Positions 1-10,844 of a stretch of DNA of 64,000 nt are shown piece after piece. Origin of the DNA: Armigeres subalbatus (taxonomy: Eukaryota > Arthropoda > Insecta > Diptera > Culicidae); contig NW_026943225.1 in the NCBI RefSeq assembly GCF_024139115.2, positions 1 through 64,000 of the forward strand, written 5' to 3'. A program made the translations under genes and the position numbers. The first letter of the stretch is position 1. Each line of letters opens with the position of its first letter. The notes beneath the pieces are model-generated. The model was not told the origin of the DNA. It saw nothing but the letters and a program-made list of their open reading frames with translations, and ran no database searches.

Positions 1-99
1 GTGAATGGAAAAATCACCAAATTTGGATTTTTTTTAGATACAGTGCATTTGACAAATAAAACCTTTAGGATAATGTTCAGTTCTAACTCCGAGTAGGTT

Positions 100-240
100 A
101 CTATTTCTTTTTCGGCATTACATTCCCCACTAGAATATTAGGCATATCAACAGTTATTTACAATGTTTCTTAGCTAAATTGCCATTTTTACATTCGTATA
201 TCATGAGAGTCACAAAATGATACTTTCCGGAAAGAGTAGT
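100..240 (-). mobile_element. Diverged Feilai-like SINE fragment
   Basis: A weak but ordered match to the minus-strand form of the SINE at 44598-44888. The stretch contains a 'ggcattacattccccact'-like tail, then 'cagttatt', then 'gtttcttagctaa', then 'ccatttttacattcgtatat' followed by 'catgag'. The tRNA-like head is missing. It looks older than the other copies because it has many more substitutions. The rest of 1-404 shows no coding or repeat signal that I can name. Confidence 0.5.
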
Positions 241-404
241 TAGGATAATATTCAACCCTTAAACATGTTCTAAACCATCCGAGAATCAAACATTGGTCAT
301 CTTTACCTTAGTCTTGCTTCATTAGTTTTTACTGGAGATGCAGTGTTTTTCATCAGTTATGCTACATAAAAATTAAAAAACGAGCAATGGGTAATGTTTT
401 TAAC

Positions 405-416
405 ATAACCGCGAGT
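405..416. repeat. 5' target-site duplication of the I-type LINE
   Basis: The 12-mer ataaccgcgagt occurs here and again at 10833-10844, immediately outside the LINE. A perfect 12-bp direct repeat on both sides of a non-LTR element is the expected result of target-primed reverse transcription. Confidence 0.8.
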
Positions 417-1083
417 CATTCCACGTCGAGCAACCGTGCGAGACAGTCGATAGTCCGCGTACGCTCAATTGCTTTTCGGGTTTTCCTTGAATTCTCAGAG
501 GTTTTTACCGAAGATCAGTGGAAGAGTTTAGAACCATTAAGTAGCCTTCAGCTAAGTTGTGAAAAACTAGTGTTTTGAGTGATTCTGAGAGATTTCTGGC
601 GTCCATCGACACCCGAGTTTCTTCACCCCACGCAGGCGGTTCCTCGTGGTGGTGAACTCCGTTCTACATCAGACACCATCATAGCCATTGTAAATCATCC
701 TCCCAACAATCGACGCCTCACCATCGATCCGGATCGCGGTCCATACCATCCAGCTGCTGTGTGAGATAGGAGGCAGCCAACGCACACGTCTAGAGTGGTT
801 GGCTTCTATCGAAGCCCGTCTGTCCGGTACGTCCACCATTGTCGGCCCGGTGTGCGCTGCAGTGTGCACAGTCGCCTAAGAGTTAAGTATATTCTTCTTC
901 GTTGATTCCCTTTTCAACCTGACTTTATTCGATTAGTTATATAAAGGGTGTGTGTTTTTATTCATTCCTTTTCACTTGTCTTTCCTGTGTGATCAATTTT
1001 TTTTGTTTTTTTCTGTCCCTGTGATAAGTGTGTAATTTTAAAATAGTGTGTACCTCGCTGCAGCGGCGCGTTTCGTGTCCGCA

Positions 1084-2516
1084 ATGCGCGAAGGTGATGA
1101 TGGCGGGGGTACATCGTATTCCCTGTCTGATACTTCGTTGCCTTCTGGTGTACCGAGAGAAAGCAAAATGGACACCAACAACACAGTTGCATTCCCCATG
1201 AACCCCCGCCACAAGGCCTACCCTCCCGACTCTAGTGGGCCGTATGTTGTTTTCTTTCGACCCAAAGACAAACGATTGAATATTAGCCAGATCAGCAAAG
1301 ATCTGGACGTCTGTCACGACCATTGACATGGTTGGGTTTAGTAAGCTGCGCGTCACTTGTTTTGATCGCAAACAGGCCAACGAGATTGCGACCTTTGAGC
1401 TCTTCACTCTTGAATATAAAGTTTATCTCCCATCAGCAGTGTGTGAAATCGCTGGGGTGGTCACGGAGGGGAGCATGACATGCGATGAATTGAAACAAGG
1501 TTTCGGCGGTTTCAAAAATGCTTCTCTGCCTCCTGTTGAGATATTGGACTGCAAACAAATGCATTCAGTGTCGCAGGAGGGGAGAAACGAGTTTTTCGCC
1601 TTCAGACTCTTTCTGTGTGACCTTCTCCGGGTCCGCACTGCCTGATTATGTAGTGATTGGCAAACTTCGTCTACCGGTTCGGCTGTATGTACCGAAGGTG
1701 ATGAATTGTGTTAATTGCAAGCAGCTGGGCCACACCGCTCAGTACTGCTGCTATAAACCTCGCTGTGCATCGTGCGGAGAGAAGCATCTGGATGGCGCAT
1801 GCAAGACGCCGCCGAAATGTGTTTATTACAACGAAGGCCCTCCGCATGCTCTCGAAGCCTGCCCGACGTACATACAGCGGCGAATTCATCAGAAGCGGTC
1901 CCTTCAACAGCGTTCTCGTCGAAGCTATGCTGAGATGCTGAGGAAGGACACTTCACCGATTGTTACTGACACCATCTACGCTTCTCTTCGCTTTGGACGA
2001 TCAAGGTAGTACTGAGTCTGAAGTTGGAAATGGGGTTCCCTTTGTTTTCAAACGTAGCAAACAGAGCCAGCGACCCTCGAAGAGGCCTAGAAAACTGCCT
2101 CAAAGTGAGCCTCAATCCAACATGGCCAATTGCAAGGCGGGTGGAAATACTCAAAACGTTCAACTTTTGTGGTTTCACATCAGGATGAACGAGAGTTTCC
2201 ACCGCTTCCGGGTACATCTAAAATCACAGATGTCCCAAGTTTTTCGAATTTTCAGCCAGGAAGAGAGCATAGAGAACGAACGGAACATCGTCCGAGCGCT
2301 CCAATGTTCACGCTTTCTGGCATCGTAAAACTCATTCTCAATTTCTTTGATGCTTCCGACTCAGTGAAGAACATTGTCAAAACAATTCTTCCTTTAGTGA
2401 CTCCTCTCCTGAAACAACTGGCTTCAAAATGCCCCTCCTCGAGTCATTCGTATCCTTCGATGACTAACTTCGTCGATAAAGGCTCAAATGATTTCGGTTC
2501 TACAGTGGAACTGTAG
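1084..2516 (+). pseudogene. I-type LINE ORF1 (gag-like, zinc knuckles), frameshifted
   Basis: An RNA-binding nucleocapsid-like protein in intact relatives, forming the retrotransposition RNP. The reading frame starts near ATG 1084 and is recognisable through at least three frames (1084-1326, 1328-1520, 1640-2009), so it carries several frameshifts. The clearest part lies at 1702-1890: a CCHC knuckle CVNCKQLGHTAQYC (C-x2-C-x4-H-x4-C), a second CASCGEKHLDGAC (C-x2-C-x3-H-x4-C) and a degraded third starting CVYY that has lost one cysteine. A basic, Ser/Arg-rich stretch follows. The frame finally ends near the TAG at 2514-2516. ORF2 begins shortly downstream, as is usual for a bicistronic LINE. 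Confidence 0.75.
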
Positions 2517-2569
2517 AAGTATTTTTCCTAAATTAGATATTTTTAAAATTTTAGTTAACAAATTACAAT

Positions 2570-4137
2570 GTGTTGTTTTGCACTATGTTAAACATGGCTA
2601 ACTCAGATGTGAACCTTCATTTTCCCGATTTTAACATCATTCGCCGCGATCAGGCAAATCGATATGGAGGTGTGCTGTTAGGGATCAAAAACAGCACTCC
2701 TTCTATAGAGTCGATCTTGGTCCGATGTCTGGCACCGGAGCTGTCTGTCAGGTGACTATTCGAGGTAAAGACCTCAGTATCGCCTCAATATATCTTCTTC
2801 CAAACACAGCGATATCTCGTAGAGATCTTTCGCACATCTGCTCAGTTATGCCCGAGCCACGGTTGCTCTTGGGAGATTTTAACTCCCACGGAACAGGCTG
2901 GGGGGAACTGTACGACGACAACCGTTCAACAATGATATACGACCTCTGCGACGACTACAATATGTCAATTTTGAATACAGGAGAAGTTACACGAGTGGCA
3001 CCTCCAGCAAGAGATAGCCGTCTAGATCTTTCCATTTGTTCGAGCTCATTATCGTTGGACTGTACTTGGAAGGTGGTCCAAGATCCCCATGGTAGTGATC
3101 ATTTGCCGATCGAAGTTTTAATTTCCAATGGACATTATCGATCTGCTTCTATCGACCTCTCATATGACCTCACAAGGCACATCGGTTGGGGAAAATATGC
3201 AGAAGCCATCATCGATGGCATACAGTCGATAAAAGCTCTTCCCCCACGAGAAGAGTATCTATCTCAGTTGGTTCTTGACAGCGCTCTTCATGCACAACGC
3301 CGGCCGGTGCGTAGGAAACCACATAGTACGTGGTGGGATAACGTGTGCACACGACTCTATCGTGAGAAATCCTCTGCGTTTAAAGAATTCCGGAAAAACG
3401 GATCGATCGTTCTTCACAAACGGTACATCGCGCTCGAAGTCAGTTCAAAAGCTGGTTAAAGTGAAGAAACGCGAATATTGGCGCATTTTCGTTGAAGGCT
3501 TGTCGCGTGAGACTTCAATGAAAACTCTTTGGACCGTCGGAAGGAGAATGCGCAACGCGTCGTCCTCTAACGAAGATCGTGAAAGCTCGCCGCGATGGAT
3601 ACTCGACTTTGCAAAGAAAGTTTGTCCGGAATCGGTACCAGTGGAGCAAGTGTCACGTGATACTTTTGCTAACAGGATGATATGGATCGCCCTTTTCGAT
3701 GATCGAATTCTCGCTTGCTCTCCTTTCATATAACAATTCAGCTCCAAAGCTGGAAAGAACCAGGTTCCTTTTGCTCACAAACCTCCCAGACGCCGCGAAG
3801 AGGCGCTTATTGAATTTGTTCAATCAATTCATGGAGACTAACATTGTTCCGGATGACTGGAGGCAAGTGAGGGTGATAGCCATCCAAAAGCCCGGAAAAC
3901 CTACGTCGGATTGTCATTCATATCGTCCTATCGCGATGCTGTCGTGTATTCGGAAGCTATTGGAGAAGATGATTCTCTTCCGGCTAGACAAATGGGTTGA
4001 ATCGAATGGTTTGTTGTCAGATACACAATTTGGTTTTCGTAGGGGAAAGGGAACGAACGACTGTCTTGCGCTGCTTTCTTCAGAAATTCAGTTAACTTTC
4101 GCTAAAAAAGAGCAAATGGGCTCAGTGTTTTTGGACA
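2570..4137 (+). pseudogene. I-type LINE ORF2, 5' part: APE endonuclease and N-terminal RT
   Basis: The 5' half of ORF2, encoding the endonuclease that nicks the target and the start of the reverse transcriptase. The endonuclease (about 2570-3459) keeps a GDFNSHGTGWG motif and a C-terminal GSDHLPI motif with the catalytic Asp-His. Its first strand and Glu motif appear deleted, since the frame begins late in the domain. A frameshift near 2745 and more near 3450-3735 break the frame. RT motifs follow at 3699-4137: the RPIAMLSC-like region, then GFRRGKGTNDC, then the start of motif A. The sequence stops inside motif A at 4137, where the TTAA element is inserted; the frame resumes at 8481. Confidence 0.8.
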
Positions 4138-4141
4138 TTAA
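4138..4141. repeat. TTAA target-site duplication, left
   Basis: TTAA is present here and at 8477-8480 directly outside the 15-bp inverted repeats. Removing the insert plus one TTAA leaves an uninterrupted LINE reading frame across RT motif A, so the duplication is well supported. Confidence 0.85.
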
Positions 4142-4619
4142 CCTTCCTAGTGCATTGGGGTCTATTTTGGCCCAGAGATGATTTAAAAACGTTGTAGCTT
4201 TGTAATCAAATGAGATAGGGCGTTGAAATTTTCTGACTTTTCCTAACTTTTGGAAATGAAAATTTAGGGGTGATAACCAGCTGTCAGCGACCTCTAGAAA
4301 CGCCACAACAAAAAAAGTGACACATTGTGCATTAGCGGGTCAAAAATGACCCCAAACTGAATTCGCTCCCAAAAGTTCATTTTCGATCCGATTCTCAATC
4401 TTTTGGAACCAAATTGAAGGTATGGATTCCACGGATGTCGTTACGGACAGATTTTTGCACTTTGGCCATTCTGGTTCCCAGGAATCGATTTTGAAGGAAC
4501 ATAGATTTTCAGGCCAATTTTTGGCCTGATTTCTTGCCTTTCGAAGGTTAATTTGGGTTAATTTGCGTAGCAATAATTCTAATAGAATGTAGCCATTGTC
4601 CATTTCCATGGATCAACAC

Positions 4620-5680
4620 ATTCCTGATTATTACGCGGTCAGGTGTCCCTCCGGAAGATCCGGAACATCCGTAGAAGTGGTCAATTCATTGAAATCATCC
4701 TAGAAGAGCGCGGTTTTTTCCAAAGCTTTCCATTATCGAACACTGAGTAACAAATTATTGTGGTGACCCATTTTGATGAACCTGTGTGGCCTCCGAAAGT
4801 CCTCCAGAAGATCCGGAACGTCCGTAAGAGTGGTCAATTTTTTAAACTTATCATAAAAGGGTGCGGTTTTTTCCAAAGTTTTTCATTATCGAACGCTGAG
4901 GAACAAATGATTATGGTGACCCATTGTGACAGACCTGAGTGGCCACCGGAGTTCCTCCAGTAGATTCGGAACGTCCGTAAAAATGGTCAATTCATGGAAC
5001 TCATCCTATAAGTGCGCGTTTTTCCCAAATCTTTTCATTATCGTACTTAGAGTAACAAATGATTGTGGTGACCCACTTTGGTGAACCTGAGTGGCCTCCG
5101 GAACGTCCGTAAAAATGGCCATTTCATGAAACTTATCATAAAAGGGTGCGGTTTTTTCCAAAGATTTTTATTATCGAACACTGAGTAACAAATGATTATG
5201 GTGACCCAGTGTGATGGACCTGAGTGGCCACCGGAGTTCCTCCAGAAGATCCAGAACATCCGTAGAAGTGGTCAATTCATAAAACTCACCATGGAATAGC
5301 TGAATCACCGAACGCTGAGTAATAAATGATCATGATGACCCTTTTTGAAGGACCTGGGTGGCCACCGAGGTCTTCCGGAAGATTCGGAACGTCCGTTAAA
5401 GTGGTCGATTAATTAAACTCATCATGGAAGAGTGCAATTTTTACAAAGCTACTCTGAGTAACAAAATATAGTGGTGACCCATTTAAATGATCTTGAGCAT
5501 CCACCGGAGGTCCTTTCTAAGATCCGGAACATCCGTAGAAATGTTCATTCCATGCAACTCACCATAGAAGAACGTGGCTTTTCTGAAGCTTTTCATTAAC
5601 ATTCTCTGAGTTATAGAAATCTATCGTTACCCATTCTTATGGACCTGAGTGGCCACTCCTTCATGAATAATGCCCGTAGT
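4620..5680 (+). repeat. Tandem units of about 154 bp, left arm
   Basis: The phrase 'tggtgacccattttgatgaa' and variants recur near 4760, 4914, 5068, 5201, 5331 and 5472, giving periods of 154, 154, 133 and then about 130-140 bp. Each unit contains 'gatccggaacgtccgtaa', 'ggtcaattcat' and 'ttttcattatcgaac'. Units decay toward 5680. Short reading frames here are repeat shadows. Confidence 0.8.
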
Positions 5681-5978
5681 ATTCCTAAAAGCTGCAAACT
5701 AACGAATCTCGAATCATAGGAGCATGGTTTTACAAAAAATCTATGATCGAAATCTGCGCAAGATATTTTTGTCGTGACCCTTAGTTATGGACTTGAATGG
5801 CCAGTGGAGGCCCTCTCGTAATCCATACACATGACTTAAGTGATCACTGGATGTCCTTCTAAAGTTCCTACGGATTGGTCAACACTTGATACTCATCCTA
5901 CTAGAACACGATCTTTTGAAAACTATTTGCTATTCTACTTATTGATCATCTCATAAAGGTTGTTGTGATGCTTTCTGC

Positions 5979-6140
5979 GGGGCCCTCCTTTCCCGTGCGG
6001 TAAGATTCGCGGCTACAAAGCAAGATCATGCTGATGGTGGCGGGTTTCGATTCCCGGTCCGGTCTAGGAAGTTTTTGGGTTGGAAATTTTGCTCGACTTC
6101 TCCGGGCGTAAAAGTTTCATCATGTTAGCCTAATAAAACT
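5979..6140 (+). mobile_element. Truncated Feilai-like SINE, tRNA-like head
   Basis: Begins with ggggccctcc, then the A-box-like 'cccgtgcggtaaga', then 'cggctacaaagcaaga' and a box-B-like 'gggtttcgattcccgg', followed by 'cgacttctccgggcgtaaaa' and 'catgttagcct'. This matches the first half of the SINE at 55860-56156 with extra changes, and the rest is missing. It lies between the two arms of the TTAA element. Confidence 0.75.
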
Positions 6141-6570
6141 GTATCAACTCAGTTTTGTCACTTCGCGATTTTGTCTACCCTCGATTTCTCTCGTTTTCGA
6201 CCCTATTTTTTTTTTCTTTATGATGTCTGTTGACAGACGGCTGGGACCAATCATGGTCCATCGCACCACGACCCGATTTTATCACGTTTTTGACCTGATA
6301 TTGTCACCCTAAAAATTTAAGAAAATGTTAGGTGTTCTTTTTATAGTTGAACCTCTTTGCTGCCATTATAAACCCCCTGTTAATAAAAATTTAAAATTAT
6401 AAGATAGTTTTTTTTATGATCCATCATCTTGCAAGAAATTTTTAATCAAAAGTTGTCAAAAGATTCAACCAAAGTAAATTATGCCACACTTGAAAATATT
6501 TTCTGGGTTAATGTAATTGTCCTTTCAAAAAAAATAGAGTCATCCTAATTTTTATGAATTGACTATAATT
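6141..6570. other. Centre of the TTAA element, no recognised feature
   Basis: AT-rich sequence between the left and right repeat arms. I see no coding frame, transposase motif or tandem structure. Confidence 0.5.
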
Positions 6571-8130
6571 ACAGATTTTTTGATCTTGCGGAGTTTCATT
6601 GGTGACTACACACGTTCCTGAGAATGTGTTACAACGATCATCCATTACTCAGGATATGAAAATAGGAAAACTATGACAAGTTTCATGAATTGACCGATTT
6701 TACGGATGATCTGAATGTACCTGACATTTACAGTGGGCAATCCATGCGAATTGGTTACGATCATTTGTTTCTAAAATTAGGAAAATAAAAAGGTTTAGAA
6801 GAATAGTGTGCTTCATCTTCTTCTTCTATGGATTATATGGCGTGTTTTTCTAAGGTGGGTTTTATGAATTGATCTCTTTTACGTGTGATACGGATATTCC
6901 GGAGGGCTTTTGGTTGCTACTCACATCCGTGAGAAAAGGTCACGGTAATAATTTCATGTTCAGAGTACGACAAAGAAAATTAAAAAAAAAAAAGCTCTTC
7001 TAGTATGTATTACATCAATTAACCACTTTAACCGATGTTCCGTATCTTCCGTAAGACCTCCGATAGTCACTTTGGTAAATAAGAACGGGTCACGACATTC
7101 CTTCGTGTCTTGCTCAGAGTTCGATAATAGAAAGATTTTTTTAAAAGTTCGATAATGAAAAGCTTTAGAAAAAAACGTGCTCTTTTATGATAAGTTTCAT
7201 GAATTGACCATTTTTACGGACGTTCCGGATCTTCTGGCCACCCAGATCCACCAAAATTAGTCACCACAATCATTTGCTACTCAAAGTACTATAAGGAAAA
7301 GCTTTGGAAAAAAACACACTCTTCTATCAGAAAAATATATTAAGCTCGTTTAGTGGAATGTATTAAACCGTCTAAGACGAATTAAGTACTGTCCATTTAA
7401 TTCCACCAGTTAATTTTCGTTATCTTTGCAGATACGTATTTCGACCACAACTGTGTGGTCGTCTTCAGTGTCAGTGTCAGTGTCAGTCGAGTCAAGTACA
7501 AGACACTGAAGACGACCACACAGTTGTGGTCGAAATACGTATCTGCAAAGATAACGAAAATTAACTGGTGGAATTAAATGGACAGTACTTAATTCGTCTT
7601 AGACACTCTTCTATGATGTATTTCATACATTGACCACTTTTACGGACGTTCCGGATCTTCTGAAGGACCTTCGGCCACACAGGTCCATCAAAATGGGTCA
7701 CCACAATCAATTGTTACTCGTAGTTCGATAATGAAAAGCTTTGCAAAAAACCGCGCTCTTATATGATAAGTTTCATTAATTGACCATTTTTACGGACGTT
7801 CCGGATCTTCCGGAGGACTCCGGTGGCCACGCAGTTCCACCAAAATGGGTAACCACAATCATTTGTTACTCAAATTACGATAATAAAAAGTTTTGTGAAA
7901 ACTGCATTCTTCTAGGATGAGTTCCATGAATTGACCACTTCACCGAATGTTCCGGATCCTCTGGAGGACCTCCGGTGGCCACGCAGGTCCATCAAAATGG
8001 GTTACCACAATCATTTGTTACTCAGCGTTCGATAATTAAAAGCTTTGGAAAAAAAACCGCGCTCTTCTAGGATGAGTGCAATGAATTGACCACTTCTACG
8101 GATGTTCCGGATCTTCCGGAGGGACACCGG
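6570..8130 (-). repeat. Tandem units of about 152 bp, right arm
   Basis: The complementary form of the left-arm units. The phrase 'gggtcaccacaatc' and variants occur at about 7253, 7694, 7846 and 7999, with a period of 151-153 bp in the well-kept part, interrupted by the palindromic insert at 7328-7603. More decayed units lie at 6570-7200. Each contains 'acggacgttccggatcttc' and 'tttgttactcagagttcg'-like text. Confidence 0.75.
7328..7603. mobile_element. Palindromic insert with 102-bp arms
   Basis: Arms at 7371-7472 and 7502-7603 are near-perfect reverse complements of 102 bp, with a 29-bp spacer containing the direct repeat 'tcagtg'. The 11-mer cactcttctat is duplicated at 7317-7327 and 7604-7614, so the insert probably starts at 7328 with a 43-bp non-palindromic end. 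Its core motif 'gatacgtatttcgaccacaa' recurs in weaker form in the foldback at 49562-49780, so a repeat family is likely. No coding potential. Confidence 0.75.
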
Positions 8131-8476
8131 ACCGCGTAATAATCAGGAATGTGTTGATCCATGGAAATGGACAATGGCTACATTCTATTAGAATTATTGC
8201 TACGCAAATTAACCCAAATTAACCTTCGAAAGGCAAGAAATCAGGCCAAAAATTGGCCTGAAAATCTATGTTCCTTCAACATCGATTCCTGGGAACCAAA
8301 ATAGCCAAAGTGCAAAAATCTGTCCGTAACGACATCCGTGGAATCCATACCTTCAATTTGGTTCCAAAAGATTGAGAATCGGTTCGAAAATAAACTTTTG
8401 GGAGCGAATTCAACTTGGGGTCATTTTTGACCCGCTAATGCACAATGTGTAACTTTTTTTTAATGCACTAGGAAGG

Positions 8477-8480
8477 TTAA
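8477..8480. repeat. TTAA target-site duplication, right
   Basis: Second TTAA copy, between the right inverted repeat and the resuming LINE ORF2. Confidence 0.85.
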
Positions 8481-10426
8481 GGGGGCTTTTGATTCAGTTT
8501 GCGTCGATGTCTTATCCGACAAACTCCACGCGTGTGGACTTTCACCAATTTTGAACAACTATTTGTACAATTTGTTGTCAGAGAAGTGTATGAGTTTTTC
8601 TCATGGTGACCTGGCTACTTCAAGAATTAACTTCATGGGTCTCCCCAGGGCTCATGCTTGAGTCCCCTTCTTTACTATTTTTATGTTAGAGACATTGATG
8701 AATGTCTCATGCCAAATTGCTCATTAAGACAGCTTGCAGATGATTGTATTGTATCCGTTTAGGGTCCAACAGCGGTTGATCTGCAAGGACCATTCTGAAT
8801 ACTTTGGACAGATTTGTCTACTTGGGCTTTAAAGCTGGGTATCGAATTCTCTCCGGGAGAAAACTGAGATGGTTGTCTTTTCAAAAAACATAATCCGGCA
8901 CAGTTCCTCTTCATCTTATGGGTAAGACAATCACTCACAGCATGTCTTCTAAATACCTCCAGGGTCTGGTTCGACTCGAAATGCACCTTCAGGAAGCACA
9001 TTGTGTATCTGACACAGAAATGCCAGAAACGAATCAACTTCATGCGAACAATAACCGGAACATGGTGGGGAGCGCACCCCGAAGATCTCATCACGTTGTA
9101 TCGAACAACAATTCTGTCGGTTCTCGAATACGGTAGTAGCTTCTGCTTCCAGTCCGCAGCTAAAACTCACATGCTGGAAGCTTCAAAGGGTTCAGGACCG
9201 CTGTCTCCGTATCGCGTTGGGTTGTATGAATTCGACTCATACAATGAGTTTAGAGGTACTTGCGGGAGTTCTTCCTCTGACAGATCGTTTCGCGGAATTA
9301 TCGCTCCGGTTCCTCCTTCGTTGTGAGGGTTCTCAATCCATTGGTCATTAACAACTTCGAGAAGCTGCTTGAACAAAACTCTCAATCTCGTTTCATGAGC
9401 ATTTTACCACTGGTATATGACGCTGGAGGTAAGCCCATCTTCGGTTGACACCAATCGTGCTAACTTCTTAGACTCCTACAGTTCCTCTGTATCATTTGAT
9501 CTGTCCATGAAACAGGAGGTTCATGGGAATACCAGACTTCCTTCGTGCGGAGTAATACCTCCATTATTTGCAACAAATACAGGCACGCCAACCAGGAGAG
9601 AAGTTTTTTACAGATGGGTCAAAATCAGATAGCTCCACTGGTTTCCAGTGTTTTTAACGTTTTCATAGCGCCTATTTTAAGCTCAAGAGCCTAGTTCCGT
9701 GTATACTGCTGAGGTAGCAACTATACAGTATTCACTCGAGCAAATCGCATCTCTACCTCCTGACCACTTTTCATCTTCACCGACAGTCTAAGTTCCTTGC
9801 AGGCTGTTCGGTCAATGAAACTCAGTTAGAGCACTCAGCGTATCTCCTGAATGGGATACGGGAAGCTTTGAGTGCCTTATCAAAACGGTCTTACACAATC
9901 ACTATGGCTTGGGTCCCTTCTCATTTGCTCGATTCCGGGTAATGAGAAAGCGGACTCTTTGGCTAAGGTGGGCGCTATGGAAGGTGATATTTATGATCGA
10001 CATATCACCATCGATGAATTTTTCTCATTAGTTCGTCAGGAAACCTTGATCAGCTGGCAACAAAAATGGACAAATGGGGAGATGGGTAGATGGTTGTTTT
10101 CAATTCGTCAACAGGTATCGAGGCGGCCATGGTTCAAAAAATTGAATTTGGGACGAGATTTCATTCGAACCATGTGTCGTCTAATGTCCAATCACTACTC
10201 TTTAAATGCACATCTTTTTCGAGTGGGGCTCTCAGAAGGCAATCTCTGTGTTTGCGGCGCAGATTACCAAGACATTGACCACGTCGTGTGGGCGTGCGAG
10301 GAGTATCGTGGCCCCAGATCTGCGCTAACTGAATATCTGCGGGTCCGAGGAAAGCAGCCGCGGCCTATTAGGGAAGTGTTGGCGGGTCTTGATCTCAATA
10401 CATGTCCCTTGTCCACCATTTTCTGA
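8481..10426 (+). pseudogene. I-type LINE ORF2, 3' part: RT, RNase H and C-terminal CCHC-like motif
   Basis: Continues ORF2 from motif A of the reverse transcriptase. It starts GAFDSV, then has a LPQGSCLSPLLYY-like motif near 8645 and a LADDC variant of the catalytic box near 8735, followed by an early stop at about 8760. Fragments of the thumb and connection region lie at 8918-9330 in two frames. RNase H is visible from a TDGSK motif at about 9608 to GNEKADSLAKVG near 9935. The frame 9872-10426 ends with a CVCGADYQDIDHVVWAC motif typical of LINE ORF2 C-termini. Several frameshifts make this inactive. Confidence 0.8.
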
Positions 10427-10832
10427 AAGTGGCTGATGTTAGACTGTAATCGTCGTCCATCCATCCCTTTTGTTATCGTAGGTCTTTAAGAATGTCTCCC
10501 TCTTGTTGTCTACCATTAAATCCCACTCGTATGTCTTCCTCTCGTTGCTGTCTTCCAAAAAATGTTTATCTCGTTACAGATGTGAAACATCGCCAATGAT
10601 ATCAACTATGTGAATATCAACATCATATGTAATTAATTTAAGCACCCTAAATTCCCTTCCTTTCCTTCAATTATTGTATTCCCTAACCTCGACCAAACCG
10701 CGAGTCTTACGGTTCCCCAAAACTAACATTAGTGTATAAGAATCATAATAAACTATATTTAAAAACATGATTCCGGCTCCGTAACGCTTCACGGCAAATG
10801 AGCCTTCCAAATAAACAATAGATTAAATAAAA

Positions 10833-10844
10833 ATAACCGCGAGT
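10833..10844. repeat. 3' target-site duplication of the I-type LINE
   Basis: ataaccgcgagt, identical to 405-416, directly after the TAA-rich 3' tail. Confidence 0.8.

Larger units (their letters stand above)
4142..8476. mobile_element. Non-coding TTAA-flanked DNA element (piggyBac-like ends) with long inverted arms
   Basis: The ends are perfect 15-bp inverted repeats: CCTTCCTAGTGCATT at 4142-4156 and its complement at 8462-8476, flanked by TTAA. TTAA targets and ends beginning CC are characteristic of the piggyBac superfamily. No transposase is visible, so this would be a non-autonomous member. Inside, about 4324-5280 and 8450-7200 are inverted copies of each other, including a shared block with 'gcattagcgggtcaaaaatg'. 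Most of each arm consists of tandem units of about 152-154 bp. A left-specific block of about 165 bp (4157-4320) has no partner on the right. The element also carries a SINE piece and a palindromic insert. Confidence 0.75.
417..10832 (+). mobile_element. I-type non-LTR retrotransposon, full length but dead, split by a 4.3-kb insertion
   Basis: Bounded by a 12-bp duplication. The 5' end begins 'cattccacg' and the 3' end is a TAA-rich tail just before 10833. Without the insertion at 4142-8476 it is about 6.1 kb, a normal full length for the I group. In order it has a 5' leader (417 to about 1080), a gag-like ORF1 with zinc knuckles, and an ORF2 with an APE-type endonuclease, reverse transcriptase, RNase H and a C-terminal CCHC-like motif, then a 3' UTR (10427-10832). 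RNase H plus a knuckle-bearing ORF1 points to the I superfamily; the exact clade is an inference. Several frameshifts and stops in both ORFs show that it is inactive. Confidence 0.85.

Noticed and set aside
1048..1326. Independent small host gene
   Set aside because: It is the first part of the LINE ORF1, within the 12-bp-bounded element.
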